From Deinobacterium chartae (GTDB taxonomy: Bacteria > Deinococcota > Deinococci > Deinococcales > Deinococcaceae), in assembly GCF_014202645.1 (NCBI RefSeq), contig NZ_JACHHG010000008.1, positions 62,001-126,000 on the forward strand: a stretch of 64,000 nt of DNA. Reading direction: 5' to 3'. A program made the translations under genes and the position numbers. This document shows, in pieces, positions 8,627 to 15,889 of the stretch. Position 1 is the stretch's first letter. Every line of letters begins with the position of its first letter. The notes under the pieces are model-generated. The model was given only the letters and a program-made list of their open reading frames with translations, did no database searches and was not told the origin of the DNA.

Positions 8627-10267
8627 ATGGAACCCGGTTACCGTTCGCGGTCCTCTCGCACCCGTACCGCCCGGCGTCTCGCCCGTGAAGTGTTCGGCTA
8701 CGAACAGTTGCTGCCTGCCCAGGAGGAGGCAATTCGGACCGTGCTCGGCGGACGCGACACCCTGGTGGTCATGCCCACCGGCGCGGGCAAGTCCGCCATC
8801 TACCAGATCAGCGCGCTCGACCTCGAGGGGCCCACGCTGGTGGTCTCGCCGCTGATCGCGCTGCAGCGCGATCAGGTGGACACCCTCGAGGCCTTCTCGC
8901 CCGGCTGCGCGGCACTGCTGAATTCCACGCTGAGACCGCCCGAGCGTGAGGCGGTCCTGGAGGCCTTCGTGGGCGGTGACCTCGAGTTCTTGTTCCTGGC
9001 ACCCGAGCAACTGGCCTCGGAGGAAACGCTCGAACGCCTGCGCGTGGCCGGACCGTCGCTGTTCGTGGTGGACGAGGCGCACTGTATCTCCGAGTGGGGT
9101 CACGACTTCCGGCCCGACTACCTGCGGCTGGGCGCAGCGGTAGAGGCGCTGGGGCACCCGACCGTGCTGGCCCTGACTGCCACCGCCGCCCCACCGGTGC
9201 GCGAGGAGATCGTGGCCCGGTTGGGCATGCGCGACGCCGCCGTGCTGGTGAGCGGCTTTGATCGCCCCAACCTGCACCTCGAGGTGCGGCGCTTCGAGGA
9301 GGTGGCACCCAAGCGGGCCGAGCTGATCCGGCGGGTGCTGGCCGCTGCCAAACCCGGCATCGTGTACGCCGCGACCCGGCGCGGCGCCGAGGAGATCGCG
9401 GCCGAGCTGTGCGGGGCAGGACTGCAGGCCGCCGCCTACCACGCCGGGCTGCAGTCCCAGGAACGCGACCGGGCGCAGGCGGCCTTCATGAACGGGGAGG
9501 TCGAGGTGATGGTCGCCACCACCGCGTTCGGGATGGGCATCGACAAGGCCGATGTGCGCTTCGTGTACCACCACGACCTGCCCGGTTCGCTCGACGCCTA
9601 CTACCAGGAGATCGGGCGGGCCGGGCGCGACGGGCAGACGGCCGAGGTGGTGCTGTTCTACCGCCCGCAGGACCTGGGGCTGCAGCGCTTTCTGACCGCC
9701 GGCAGCCTCGCCGATGCGGACGAGATCGCCGGGCTGCTGCGCGCCCTGACCGAGTGCGGCGGGCGCGCGGACCCGGCGGTGCTGCGCGAGGCGCTGCAGT
9801 TCTCGGCCTCCAAGCTATCCGGGGCCTTGGGGCGCCTCGAGGATCTGGGGGCGCTGCGCACGCTGCCGGGCGGCGAGGTGGAGCTGACCCTCGAGGAGAG
9901 CCCCGAGGCGGTCGCGGCCGAGGCGGCGCGCGTTCACGACCAGCGCCGTTCGTTCGAGCGCTCGCGTCTGGAGATGATGCGTGGTTACGCCGAAACCGAC
10001 GGGTGCCGCCGCGCGTACCTGATGAACTACTTTGGGGAGGACTTCGCTCCGCCCTGCGGCAACTGCGATGCGTGCGACAGCGGCGAGGTGCGCAACGAAG
10101 GAGAGCGTCCCTTCGCGCTGGGTACGCGGGTGCGCCACGCGCACTTCGGGGCGGGTCAGGTGGTGCGGTACGAGGGCGACAAGGTGACGGTGCTGTTCGA
10201 CGAGATGGGTTACCAGGCCCTGGCACTGGCGTACGTGCTCGATCAGGGCCTGCTGGCAACCGAGTGA
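8627..10267 (+). CDS. RecQ-family ATP-dependent DNA helicase with tudor-like C-terminal domain
   Basis: 546 residues. Motifs of superfamily 2 RecQ helicases are all present: Walker A M-P-T-G-A-G-K-S at 49-56, the aromatic-rich loop with D149-E-A-H box followed by [15 protein letters not shown], and the C-terminal helicase half with [11 protein letters not shown] and [11 protein letters not shown] RecQ zinc module follows (C460, C477, C480, C483). The winged-helix part between helicase and zinc module is short, and there is no HRDC domain; instead residues about 493-546 ([20 protein letters not shown]) look like the small tudor-like domain found at the C-terminus of PcrA/UvrD helicases. The enzyme should unwind recombination and repair intermediates 3' to 5'. 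It is probably a paralogue separate from the HRDC-bearing RecQ of D. radiodurans. Confidence 0.88.
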   Translation: MEPGYRSRSSRTRTARRLAREVFGYEQLLPAQEEAIRTVLGGRDTLVVMPTGAGKSAIYQISALDLEGPTLVVSPLIALQRDQVDTLEAFSPGCAALLNSTLRPPEREAVLEAFVGGDLEFLFLAPEQLASEETLERLRVAGPSLFVVDEAHCISEWGHDFRPDYLRLGAAVEALGHPTVLALTATAAPPVREEIVARLGMRDAAVLVSGFDRPNLHLEVRRFEEVAPKRAELIRRVLAAAKPGIVYAATRRGAEEIAAELCGAGLQAAAYHAGLQSQERDRAQAAFMNGEVEVMVATTAFGMGIDKADVRFVYHHDLPGSLDAYYQEIGRAGRDGQTAEVVLFYRPQDLGLQRFLTAGSLADADEIAGLLRALTECGGRADPAVLREALQFSASKLSGALGRLEDLGALRTLPGGEVELTLEESPEAVAAEAARVHDQRRSFERSRLEMMRGYAETDGCRRAYLMNYFGEDFAPPCGNCDACDSGEVRNEGERPFALGTRVRHAHFGAGQVVRYEGDKVTVLFDEMGYQALALAYVLDQGLLATE

Positions 10268-10276
10268 GTGTGGGCC

Positions 10277-10492
10277 TCAGGCCTTTTCCCGCGAGGGCAG
10301 CAGCAGCAATCCGGCAGCGATCTCGACCGCCGCGACCGCACGCATCAGGCCCGGGCGGCGGGCCAGCCACAGGCACGGTTCGCGCAGCGGTCCCAGTGCC
10401 CACAGGCGGTTGTGCTTGACCGGGCGCAGCAGTCCCACCGCGCCGTCACCGAGCAGCAAGATGGCCAGCAGATCACGCAGACGTTCGTTCAT
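10277..10492 (-). CDS. Small membrane protein, 71 residues
   Basis: ATG 10492 follows an AGGTGGAGG ribosome site, which selects this start over the in-frame ATG at 10510 (that one lies inside the ribosome site itself). The protein has a hydrophobic segment near the N-terminus (L-L-A-I-L-L-L-G-D-G-A-V-G-L-L), a basic middle (R-R-P, K-H-N-R) and a second hydrophobic segment near the end (A-V-A-A-V-E-I-A-A-G-L-L-L-L-P), so it probably sits in the membrane as a hairpin. No family recognised. It converges with the RecQ-like gene, stop to stop, with nine bases between them. Confidence 0.6.
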   Translation of the reverse strand: MNERLRDLLAILLLGDGAVGLLRPVKHNRLWALGPLREPCLWLARRPGLMRAVAAVEIAAGLLLLPSREKA

Positions 10493-10669
10493 GGTCACCT
10501 CCACCTTCATGGTGCGTTCCCGAAAAGCAGGGGCAGCCACCGGGCAGCTTAAGCCGCGTAAAGAATCGGTCGGCGCAGCCGCGCTCGCGCGGAAACGGCA
10601 GCAGGGCAAGGAAGCCGGGCACCCAGAATTTACAATTGAAATGTATTTTGGCGTTTTTGATTTCGTTTG

Positions 10670-10698
10670 TTGACACTTTACCCCAACACTGCTACACT
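10670..10698 (+). promoter_or_regulatory. Sigma-70 type promoter TTGACA-17-TACACT
   Basis: TTGACA at 10670-10675, a 17-bp spacer and TACACT at 10693-10698, in an AT-rich patch. It gives a leader of roughly 70 nt before ATG 10774 of the binding-protein gene. One of the best matches to consensus in the window, and, unlike most others here, with a real 5' leader. Confidence 0.8.
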
Positions 10699-10773
10699 TT
10701 TGAAGCTCGAGGCGCCGTCCGCCTCGCTCCAATCCACACACTCCGGCCGCCAGGGCCGCATTCGAGGTCTGAC

Positions 10774-11535
10774 ATGAACAGAGCAGCCCTGCTGTTCGCC
10801 GCACTCCTGTGCGCCTGCTCACCGCAGCGCACTGCTGAAACTCCCGGGCCCGCCGCCGAAGGCGCGGTGCTGCGCCTCGCCACCGAAGGGGCCAACGCGC
10901 CTTTTAACTTCTACCAGGGCGAGCAACTCACCGGCTTCGAGGTCGAGCTCGGCAACGCCCTGGCCCAGCAGATGGGCATGCGGGCCGAGTGGACCGCCCA
11001 GCCCTTCGAGAGCCTGCTGATCGGCCTCGAGGGGCAGCGCTACGACCTGGTGATCGCCTCGCACGGCGTCACCGAGGAGCGCGCCAAGGCGGTGGACTTC
11101 ACCGACCCGCACTACTGCACCGGCGGCATCATCGTGACCCGCAGCGGCGGCCCTGGGACCGCGGCCGAGCTCGCGGGCAAGACCGTGGCGGTGCAGGTGG
11201 GTACGACCTACCTGCAGGCGGTGCAGGACCTTCCCGGCGTGGGCGAGGTCCGCAGCCTGCCCAAGGACACCGATGCGCTGCAAAACCTGATCTCGGGCCG
11301 GGCAGACGCCTGGGTCAGCGACCGTTTCGTGGCCGCGGGCGCACGAGAGGCCCAGCCGCAAGCCAGGCTTGAGACCGGCGACCTGCTGTTTCAGGAGAAG
11401 ATCGCCATGGCGGTCGCCAAGGGCAACGACAGCCTGCGTGAGCGGGTGAACACCGCCCTGGCCGAACTCGAGGAGAACGGCACCTACGCGCGTCTGTCGC
11501 AGCAGTACTTCGGCGAGGATATCCGCTGCGACTGA
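10774..11535 (+). CDS. Amino-acid-type ABC transporter substrate-binding lipoprotein
   Basis: 253 residues from ATG 10774 (GAGGT ribosome site). A type II signal peptide ends in L-L-C-A-C, so the mature protein should be a lipid-anchored periplasmic binding protein. The body is a standard SBP_bac_3 two-lobe fold: E-G-A-N-A-P-F-N-F near the start (ligand pocket), G-F-E-V-E-L, the Y-D-L-V-I-A-S stretch, F-T-D-P-H-Y-C, V-A-V-Q-V-G-T-T-Y and D-A-W-V-S-D-R. This family binds polar amino acids for import. No permease or ATPase gene accompanies it, so it is an orphan here. The upstream extension to 10636 overlaps the promoter and is rejected. Confidence 0.88.
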   Translation: MNRAALLFAALLCACSPQRTAETPGPAAEGAVLRLATEGANAPFNFYQGEQLTGFEVELGNALAQQMGMRAEWTAQPFESLLIGLEGQRYDLVIASHGVTEERAKAVDFTDPHYCTGGIIVTRSGGPGTAAELAGKTVAVQVGTTYLQAVQDLPGVGEVRSLPKDTDALQNLISGRADAWVSDRFVAAGAREAQPQARLETGDLLFQEKIAMAVAKGNDSLRERVNTALAELEENGTYARLSQQYFGEDIRCD

Positions 11536-11556
11536 AGCAGGCCGCCTTGCCCCGCA

Positions 11557-11588
11557 GAGAAGCCCCGCAGGTTGCTGCGGGGCTTCTC
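11557..11588. terminator. 14-bp perfect hairpin after the binding-protein gene
   Basis: GAGAAGCCCCGCAG, loop GTTG, then the exact complement. It lies 21 bp after the stop at 11535. No T-run follows on either strand, so it may act as a transcript end stabiliser as much as an intrinsic terminator. Confidence 0.6.
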
Positions 11589-11645
11589 GGTTGGATCCGG
11601 ATTTGAAGGTATAAAAAATCCGGCTCCATGGCCGGTGATGTTTTT

Positions 11646-11674
11646 AGGATACCCCGGTATGCAGTATGCGTCAA
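11646..11674 (-). promoter_or_regulatory. Orphan promoter-like TTGACG-17-TATCCT on minus strand
   Basis: On the minus strand TTGACG (11674-11669), a 17-bp spacer and TATCCT (11651-11646). It points back towards the binding-protein gene and the hairpin at 11588-11557. There is no recognisable gene in that direction, so it could drive a short RNA of about 85 nt ending at the hairpin. The spacer contains the inverted repeat ATACC-CC-GGTAT partly overlapping the -10. Confidence 0.4.
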
Positions 11675-11762
11675 GTCGAAGCACTTCATCCTCGAGGTGG
11701 CCGCCCGTTTGCCCTGCCTTCCGGTCTCTGAGGGCGTTACCCTGCACGGTGGGCCACCGCCA

Positions 11763-11788
11763 AACACATCATCAAATCCTGATATGTT
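11763..11788 (+). promoter_or_regulatory. CmtR-type operator overlapping a leaderless -10
   Basis: Inverted repeat AACACATCA-8-TGATATGTT (8 of 9 positions pair). Its right arm contains TATGTT (11783-11788), which is six bases before ATG 11795, so the regulator would cover its own -10 element. ArsR/SmtB-family sensors bind such imperfect repeats and let go when metal binds; that this one is the site is inferred. Confidence 0.6.
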
Positions 11789-11794
11789 AAGAGC

Positions 11795-12139
11795 ATGACG
11801 TCGCCCGTGACCCCCGCCCTTTCCCCGCTGGAACTCAAGGCCAAGTTCTTCAAGGGCTTCTCCGACCGTACACGCCTGCACCTCCTCGAGGCCCTGGCCG
11901 AAGCGCCCCGACAGGTTGGCGAACTCGTTGCCCTGAGCGGCCTGAGCCAGCCCAACGTCAGCAACCACCTCGCCTGCCTGCGCGACTGCGGGCTGGTCAC
12001 CACCGAGCGCCAGGGGCGAACGGTCACCTACCAGCTGAGTGATCCCCGGATCGCTGTCCTGCTCGGCCTCGCCACCGAACTGCTCCACGGAGCAGCCCGG
12101 GGCGTGGAAGCCTGCACCCGTCCGGAGCTCAACGCATGA
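11795..12139 (+). CDS. ArsR/SmtB-family metal sensor, CmtR-like (Cd/Pb type)
   Basis: 114 residues of winged-helix repressor. The recognition helix region reads S-Q-P-N-V-S-N-H-L-A-C-L-R-D-C-G-L-V, giving Cys61 and Cys65 in the same spacing as the metal-binding Cys57 and Cys61 of Mycobacterium tuberculosis CmtR, and a further Cys107 sits in the C-terminal tail where CmtR has its third ligand (Cys102). CmtR binds Cd(II) and Pb(II) through these three cysteines and then releases DNA. The gene overlaps the metal-ATPase by four bases (ATGA), a classic sensor-pump pair. It appears to be leaderless with its -10 inside the operator, implying autoregulation of the pair. Confidence 0.85.
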   Translation: MTSPVTPALSPLELKAKFFKGFSDRTRLHLLEALAEAPRQVGELVALSGLSQPNVSNHLACLRDCGLVTTERQGRTVTYQLSDPRIAVLLGLATELLHGAARGVEACTRPELNA

Positions 12140-14223
12140 CCCGCCCCGCGCCCACCACCCTCGAGGTACCGGTGCAGGGCATGGACTGCGCCAACTGCGC
12201 GCGCCACGTTCAAGAAGCCATCGGCAGCCTCCCCGGTGTCCAGAGCGTCGAGGTCCTGCTGGGCGCCGAGCGGGCGGTGGTTCAGCTCGACCCGGCGCGC
12301 ACCGACCTCGCGGCCATCCGCCGGGCCGTACAGGGTGCGGGGTACATCGTGCCCGCAGACACCGACACCGCCTCGGCGACGGACCCTGCCCGGCTCTCGC
12401 ACAGCCTGCTGGGTTTCCTGGGGCTGCTGCTCGGACTGATCGTGCTGGTGATCGTCGCCGGAGAATGGCTGGGATTGCTAGACGCCCTGACCGGGCGCAT
12501 TCCGACCTGGGCCAGCCTGGCCCTCACCCTGATCATCGCCTATCCCATCCTGATCAGCGTCGCACGCGCCGCGCTGCGACGGCGGATCACCTCGCACACC
12601 CTCATGACCGTGGGCCTGATCGCCGCCGCGCTGGTCGGCGAGTGGGCCACCGCCATGGTCGTGGCCTTCTTTATGCGGCTCGGCGACCTGACCGAAAAAT
12701 TCACCGCCGAACGCTCGAGGCGGGCGCTGCGCGACCTGGCCGCGTTAGCGCCCCGGCTTGCCCGCCTCGAGCAAGACGGGCAGGAACTCGAGGTCGGCGT
12801 TGAGCGACTGCGCCCGGGCAGCACGGTGGTGGTGCGGCCCGGCGAGCGCATCCCGGCGGACGGTGAGGTGCTCAGCGGGCAGGCCACCGTGAACCAGGCG
12901 AGCATCACCGGGGAGAGCATGCCGGTCGAGGTGGGCCCGGGCAGTCGGGTGTTCGCCGCCACCCTCGCCGAACTTGGCAGCCTGCGCGTCCGCGTCGAGC
13001 GCATCGGCGACGAGACGGCGTTCGGGCGGGCGGTGCGACTGGTCGCCGAAGCCGAGGCGAACCGTGGCCCGGTGCAGTCCCTGGCCGACCGCTTCAGCGC
13101 GCTGTACCTGCCCGTGGTGGGCGCGGTGGCCCTGCTGACCTACCTGCTCAGCGGCAATGCCCTGGCCACCACCGCCGTACTGGTCGTGGCCTGCTCGTGC
13201 TCGTTCGCGCTCGCGACTCCGGTTGCCATGCTGGCCTCGATCGGCGCTGCCGCACGACGCGGTCTGCTGATCAAGGGCGGGCGCTACCTCGAGGCCCTGC
13301 CCCGCACCGACGTGCTGCTGATCGACAAAACCGGGACGCTCACCCGGGGACGTCCCGAAATCACCGACGTACTGCCGCTGGGCGAACGGACCGAAAACGA
13401 ACTGCTGGCTCTGGCCGCCGCCGCCGAGCACGACTCGGAACACCCGCTGGCCACCGCCGTGCGCCGCGCCGCCCGCGCGCGCGGCCTCGAGGTCGCGCGG
13501 CCCGAAAGCTTCCGGGCCCTGCCCGGGCAGGGTGTGACGGCCACGGTGGCGGGCCACCGCGTCGAGGTGGGCCGCCTGCCCGAGCACGCTCCCCTCGAGG
13601 ATCACCCGCAGGTGCGCGCCCTGCGCGAGGCCGGACGAACCGCGCTGCTCATCCGCATAGACGGTACGGCGGCAGGCGTGCTGGGGGCCCTGGACACCCT
13701 GCGCCCCGGCGTGGCCGAGGCCATCACCGAACTGCGCCGACTGGGGGTGAGGCACCTCGAGGTGCTCACCGGGGACCATCCGGCGGCCGCGCGCGCCCTG
13801 GCCGAGCCGCTCGGCCTCGCTTACCGCGCGAACCTGCTGCCCGAGGACAAGATCGCGGTGGTGCGCGAGTACCAGCGGCAGGGTCGCCGGGTTGCCATGC
13901 TGGGCGACGGCGTGAACGACGCGCCCGCCTTGGCCCAGGCCGACGTGGGGCTGGCCATGGCCTCCGGAGCCGACATTGCCAGCGAGGCCGCGCACATCGC
14001 CCTGCTGCGCGAGGACTGGCAACTGGTTCCCGAGGCGTGGCGCATCGCACGGCGCACCCTGGGCGTGGTGCGCTTCAACCTGGGCTTCACGGCGGTATAC
14101 AACGTCGCAGGTCTCGCCCTGGCCGCTTTCGGGTTCCTGCCGCCCCTGCTGGCCGCCGCCTTGCAGTCGCTGCCGGACCTGGGCATCCTGGCCAACTCCT
14201 CGAGGCTGATCCGGGAACGCTGA
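12136..14223 (+). CDS. P1B-type heavy-metal-translocating ATPase with CSC membrane motif
   Basis: 695 residues. Domains in order: an N-terminal heavy-metal-associated domain with G-M-D-C18-A-N-C21; membrane helices; actuator domain with T258-G-E-S; the metal-site helix; phosphorylation site D397-K-T-G-T; the S-E-H-P-L nucleotide motif; and G-D-G-V-N-D at 590-595. The helix that normally carries Cys-Pro-Cys reads V-A-C353-S-C355-S-F-A-L-A-T-P, so the invariant proline is replaced by serine. The pump should export a soft metal ion from the cytoplasm using ATP. Coupling to a CmtR-like sensor suggests Cd or Pb, and the CSC variant suggests a specificity class different from the usual CPC Zn/Cd or Cu pumps. 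The enzyme is otherwise complete, with no frameshift. Confidence 0.9.
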   Translation: MTRPAPTTLEVPVQGMDCANCARHVQEAIGSLPGVQSVEVLLGAERAVVQLDPARTDLAAIRRAVQGAGYIVPADTDTASATDPARLSHSLLGFLGLLLGLIVLVIVAGEWLGLLDALTGRIPTWASLALTLIIAYPILISVARAALRRRITSHTLMTVGLIAAALVGEWATAMVVAFFMRLGDLTEKFTAERSRRALRDLAALAPRLARLEQDGQELEVGVERLRPGSTVVVRPGERIPADGEVLSGQATVNQASITGESMPVEVGPGSRVFAATLAELGSLRVRVERIGDETAFGRAVRLVAEAEANRGPVQSLADRFSALYLPVVGAVALLTYLLSGNALATTAVLVVACSCSFALATPVAMLASIGAAARRGLLIKGGRYLEALPRTDVLLIDKTGTLTRGRPEITDVLPLGERTENELLALAAAAEHDSEHPLATAVRRAARARGLEVARPESFRALPGQGVTATVAGHRVEVGRLPEHAPLEDHPQVRALREAGRTALLIRIDGTAAGVLGALDTLRPGVAEAITELRRLGVRHLEVLTGDHPAAARALAEPLGLAYRANLLPEDKIAVVREYQRQGRRVAMLGDGVNDAPALAQADVGLAMASGADIASEAAHIALLREDWQLVPEAWRIARRTLGVVRFNLGFTAVYNVAGLALAAFGFLPPLLAAALQSLPDLGILANSSRLIRER

Positions 14224-14239
14224 GCGGTGGAGCAAAAAC

Positions 14240-14267
14240 AAAGGGCCGGTTCACTCCGGCCCTTTTT
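14240..14267 (+). terminator. Intrinsic terminator of the metal-pump operon
   Basis: AAAGGGCCGG, loop TTCACT, CCGGCCC followed by T5. It lies 16 bp beyond the ATPase stop and just before the convergent siroheme-decarboxylase-like gene, whose transcripts it could end as well. Confidence 0.85.
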
Positions 14268-14280
14268 CGCTTCGAGAGCT

Positions 14281-15327
14281 TCAGCCCTGCGGCAGGTACT
14301 CGCGCTCCCAGGCGTAGAACTCGGGGATAAAGTACTCCACGCGCACCTTCTTGTACTCCTTGGTGGAGTACAAAATCGCGTAGTCGACTCCCTGGGCCAC
14401 CTGCTGCGAGATTGCCTCGATCTTGCCGAAGGCTTCCTCTACCGAGCGGCCGTGCACCATGGTGAAGATGGTGTAAGGCCAGTCCTCGTAGGTGGGGCGC
14501 AGGTAGCAGTGGCTGACCGCCTTGAACTCGGCCATCTTGCGTCCGACCTCGGCCACCTGGTCTTGTGGCACGGCCCACACGCCCATGGCATTGTAGCGGA
14601 AGCCCGCCGCCTGGTGCTTGAACACCGCACTCACCCGGCGCAGCGCACCGGCCGCCTTGAGGCGCTCAGCGTGCGCGGCCAGCTCTTCGATGCTCAGGCC
14701 CAGGGCCTCGCAGGCCGCCTGATACGGGCGCTCGGTCACCTCGAGGTCTTTTTGCATCTCGAGCACGAAGCGGCGGTCGAGGTCGCTGACCACATAGCCG
14801 AGGTTGCGGTCCTTTTGTTCGTAGGCCGGCTTGGCCTTGGCGTCCCAGGCCTCCTTGCCGGTCATGTCGAACTCCACCCCGATCTTGAACAGGTGCAAGG
14901 TGGGCATCAGGCGGGTTACCTGCGCGCCCGACAGGTCGTGCAGCTTCTGCACGTGCGCCTCGAGGTCGCTCTCGGGGGGAACGGCGATGGTATACCACAG
15001 GTTGTAGTCGTGGTTGCGCCGGTAGTTGTGGCTGACCCCGGGGTGTGTGTTGATGACCTCGGCCACCGCGTCGAGCTGCGCAGGGTCGGCCTTGACCGCC
15101 ACCAGGCTGGACTTGTAGCCCAGGGTACGGGTGTCAAAGATGGCGCTGATCTGGCGCAGGACTCCGGCGGCTTTTTGCTCGCGCAGGATCTCGAGGGCCT
15201 CGGCCTCGCTCAGGCCGACCTCCTCGGCGAGGCGCGCGTACGGGCGCTCCACCACCGGAATGTCCTTTTGGATGCGGTTGAGAAGCAGCTCTTTCGGCGT
15301 TGCCTCGCGGTTTACGGCAGTCTGCAT
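14281..15327 (-). CDS. Fused AhbA-AhbB-like siroheme decarboxylase / Lrp-AsnC-fold protein
   Basis: 348 residues made of two tandem copies of the same unit: an Lrp/AsnC-type winged helix plus a ferredoxin-like half. The first copy has V-S-H100-N-Y-R-R-N-H-D-Y-N-L-W-Y-T (98-113) and the second V-S-H-C-Y-L-R-P-T-Y-E-D-W-P-Y-T near 265-285; these histidine/arginine/tryptophan segments are the signature of siroheme decarboxylases AhbA/AhbB and the related NirD/NirL/NirG/NirH proteins. AhbAB removes two acetate carboxylates of siroheme to give didecarboxysiroheme, on the way to heme or heme d1. In most organisms the two halves are separate or NirDL-fused; here all is one chain. Whether it is a decarboxylase or a regulator in this organism is open, since no ahbC/ahbD or nir gene is in view. 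Confidence 0.8.
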   Translation of the reverse strand: MQTAVNREATPKELLLNRIQKDIPVVERPYARLAEEVGLSEAEALEILREQKAAGVLRQISAIFDTRTLGYKSSLVAVKADPAQLDAVAEVINTHPGVSHNYRRNHDYNLWYTIAVPPESDLEAHVQKLHDLSGAQVTRLMPTLHLFKIGVEFDMTGKEAWDAKAKPAYEQKDRNLGYVVSDLDRRFVLEMQKDLEVTERPYQAACEALGLSIEELAAHAERLKAAGALRRVSAVFKHQAAGFRYNAMGVWAVPQDQVAEVGRKMAEFKAVSHCYLRPTYEDWPYTIFTMVHGRSVEEAFGKIEAISQQVAQGVDYAILYSTKEYKKVRVEYFIPEFYAWEREYLPQG

Positions 15328-15335
15328 ATAGTTTT

Positions 15336-15341
15336 AAGTTA
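15336..15341 (-). promoter_or_regulatory. Possible leaderless -10 TAACTT
   Basis: TAACTT on the minus strand, eight bases before ATG 15327. The spacing is one longer than most of the other examples, so confidence is lower. No ribosome site precedes the ATG. Confidence 0.4.
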
Positions 15342-15412
15342 CCATGCGCCCCGCAGGCAAAAGTCCTTTTATCCCACTTTGAAGGCGACCTGGGCGGCTT
15401 CCAAAACCGCAG

Positions 15413-15451
15413 AAACACGCAAGCCCCCCGTGCCAGGAGGCTTGCGTGTTT
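15413..15451 (-). terminator. Intrinsic terminator of ridA
   Basis: 13-bp arms (AAACACGCAAGCC and its complement) around a 13-nt loop, ending in T's on the minus strand. It sits 9 bp beyond the ridA stop and isolates ridA from the siroheme-decarboxylase-like gene downstream. Confidence 0.75.
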
Positions 15452-15459
15452 CGGAAAAT

Positions 15460-15834
15460 TCAGCGGTGCGCTACGACCTCGATCTCGATGGCCACGTCCC
15501 GGGGCAGGCGCGCGACCTCCACGGTCGAGCGGGCCGGGTACGGCTCGCTGAAGGTGCGCGCGTACACCTCGTTCATGCGCGCGAACAGCAGCATGTCCTT
15601 GAGGAATACGGTCACCTTGATGACCTTGTCCATGCCCGAGCCGGCCGCCTCGAGGACCGCTTTGAGGTTGGCGAAAACCTGGGCGGTCTGAGCTTCGATG
15701 TCCCCGGTTTCCAGGGTGCCGTCCGGACGCAGCGGGATCTGACCGCTGGTGTACACGAAGTCGCCGTACACGACGGCTTGGCTGTAAGGTCCGATGGCGG
15801 CCGGTGCCTGTTCGGTCGAAATGGGGGTACGCAT
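15460..15834 (-). CDS. ridA: RidA family enamine/imine deaminase
   Basis: 124 residues, the standard length. RidA hydrolyses reactive enamines/imines such as 2-aminoacrylate released by PLP enzymes (serine/threonine dehydratase), preventing damage to other PLP enzymes. The conserved pieces are G-P-Y-S-Q-A near the start, the Y-T-S-G-Q-I-P strand, the V-T-V-F-L-K-D segment, and P-A-R-S-T-V-E-V-A-R-L-P, whose first Arg is the catalytic substrate-carboxylate ligand. The protein forms trimers in the cytoplasm. It is followed by its own terminator. Upstream, 55 bp separate it from the PP2C gene on the same strand, and a TTAGAT stretch lies 5 bp before ATG 15834, so it could also start its own transcript. 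Confidence 0.9.
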   Translation of the reverse strand: MRTPISTEQAPAAIGPYSQAVVYGDFVYTSGQIPLRPDGTLETGDIEAQTAQVFANLKAVLEAAGSGMDKVIKVTVFLKDMLLFARMNEVYARTFSEPYPARSTVEVARLPRDVAIEIEVVAHR

Positions 15835-15889
15835 GCCCTATCTAACCACACGCGGCGCGCCCAGGAACATGGGCACACCCGCACCCGGC

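Noticed and set aside
11484-11747. 87-codon minus frame in the region before the CmtR-like gene
   Set aside because: Overlaps the 3' end of the binding-protein gene and the orphan promoter; no ribosome site.
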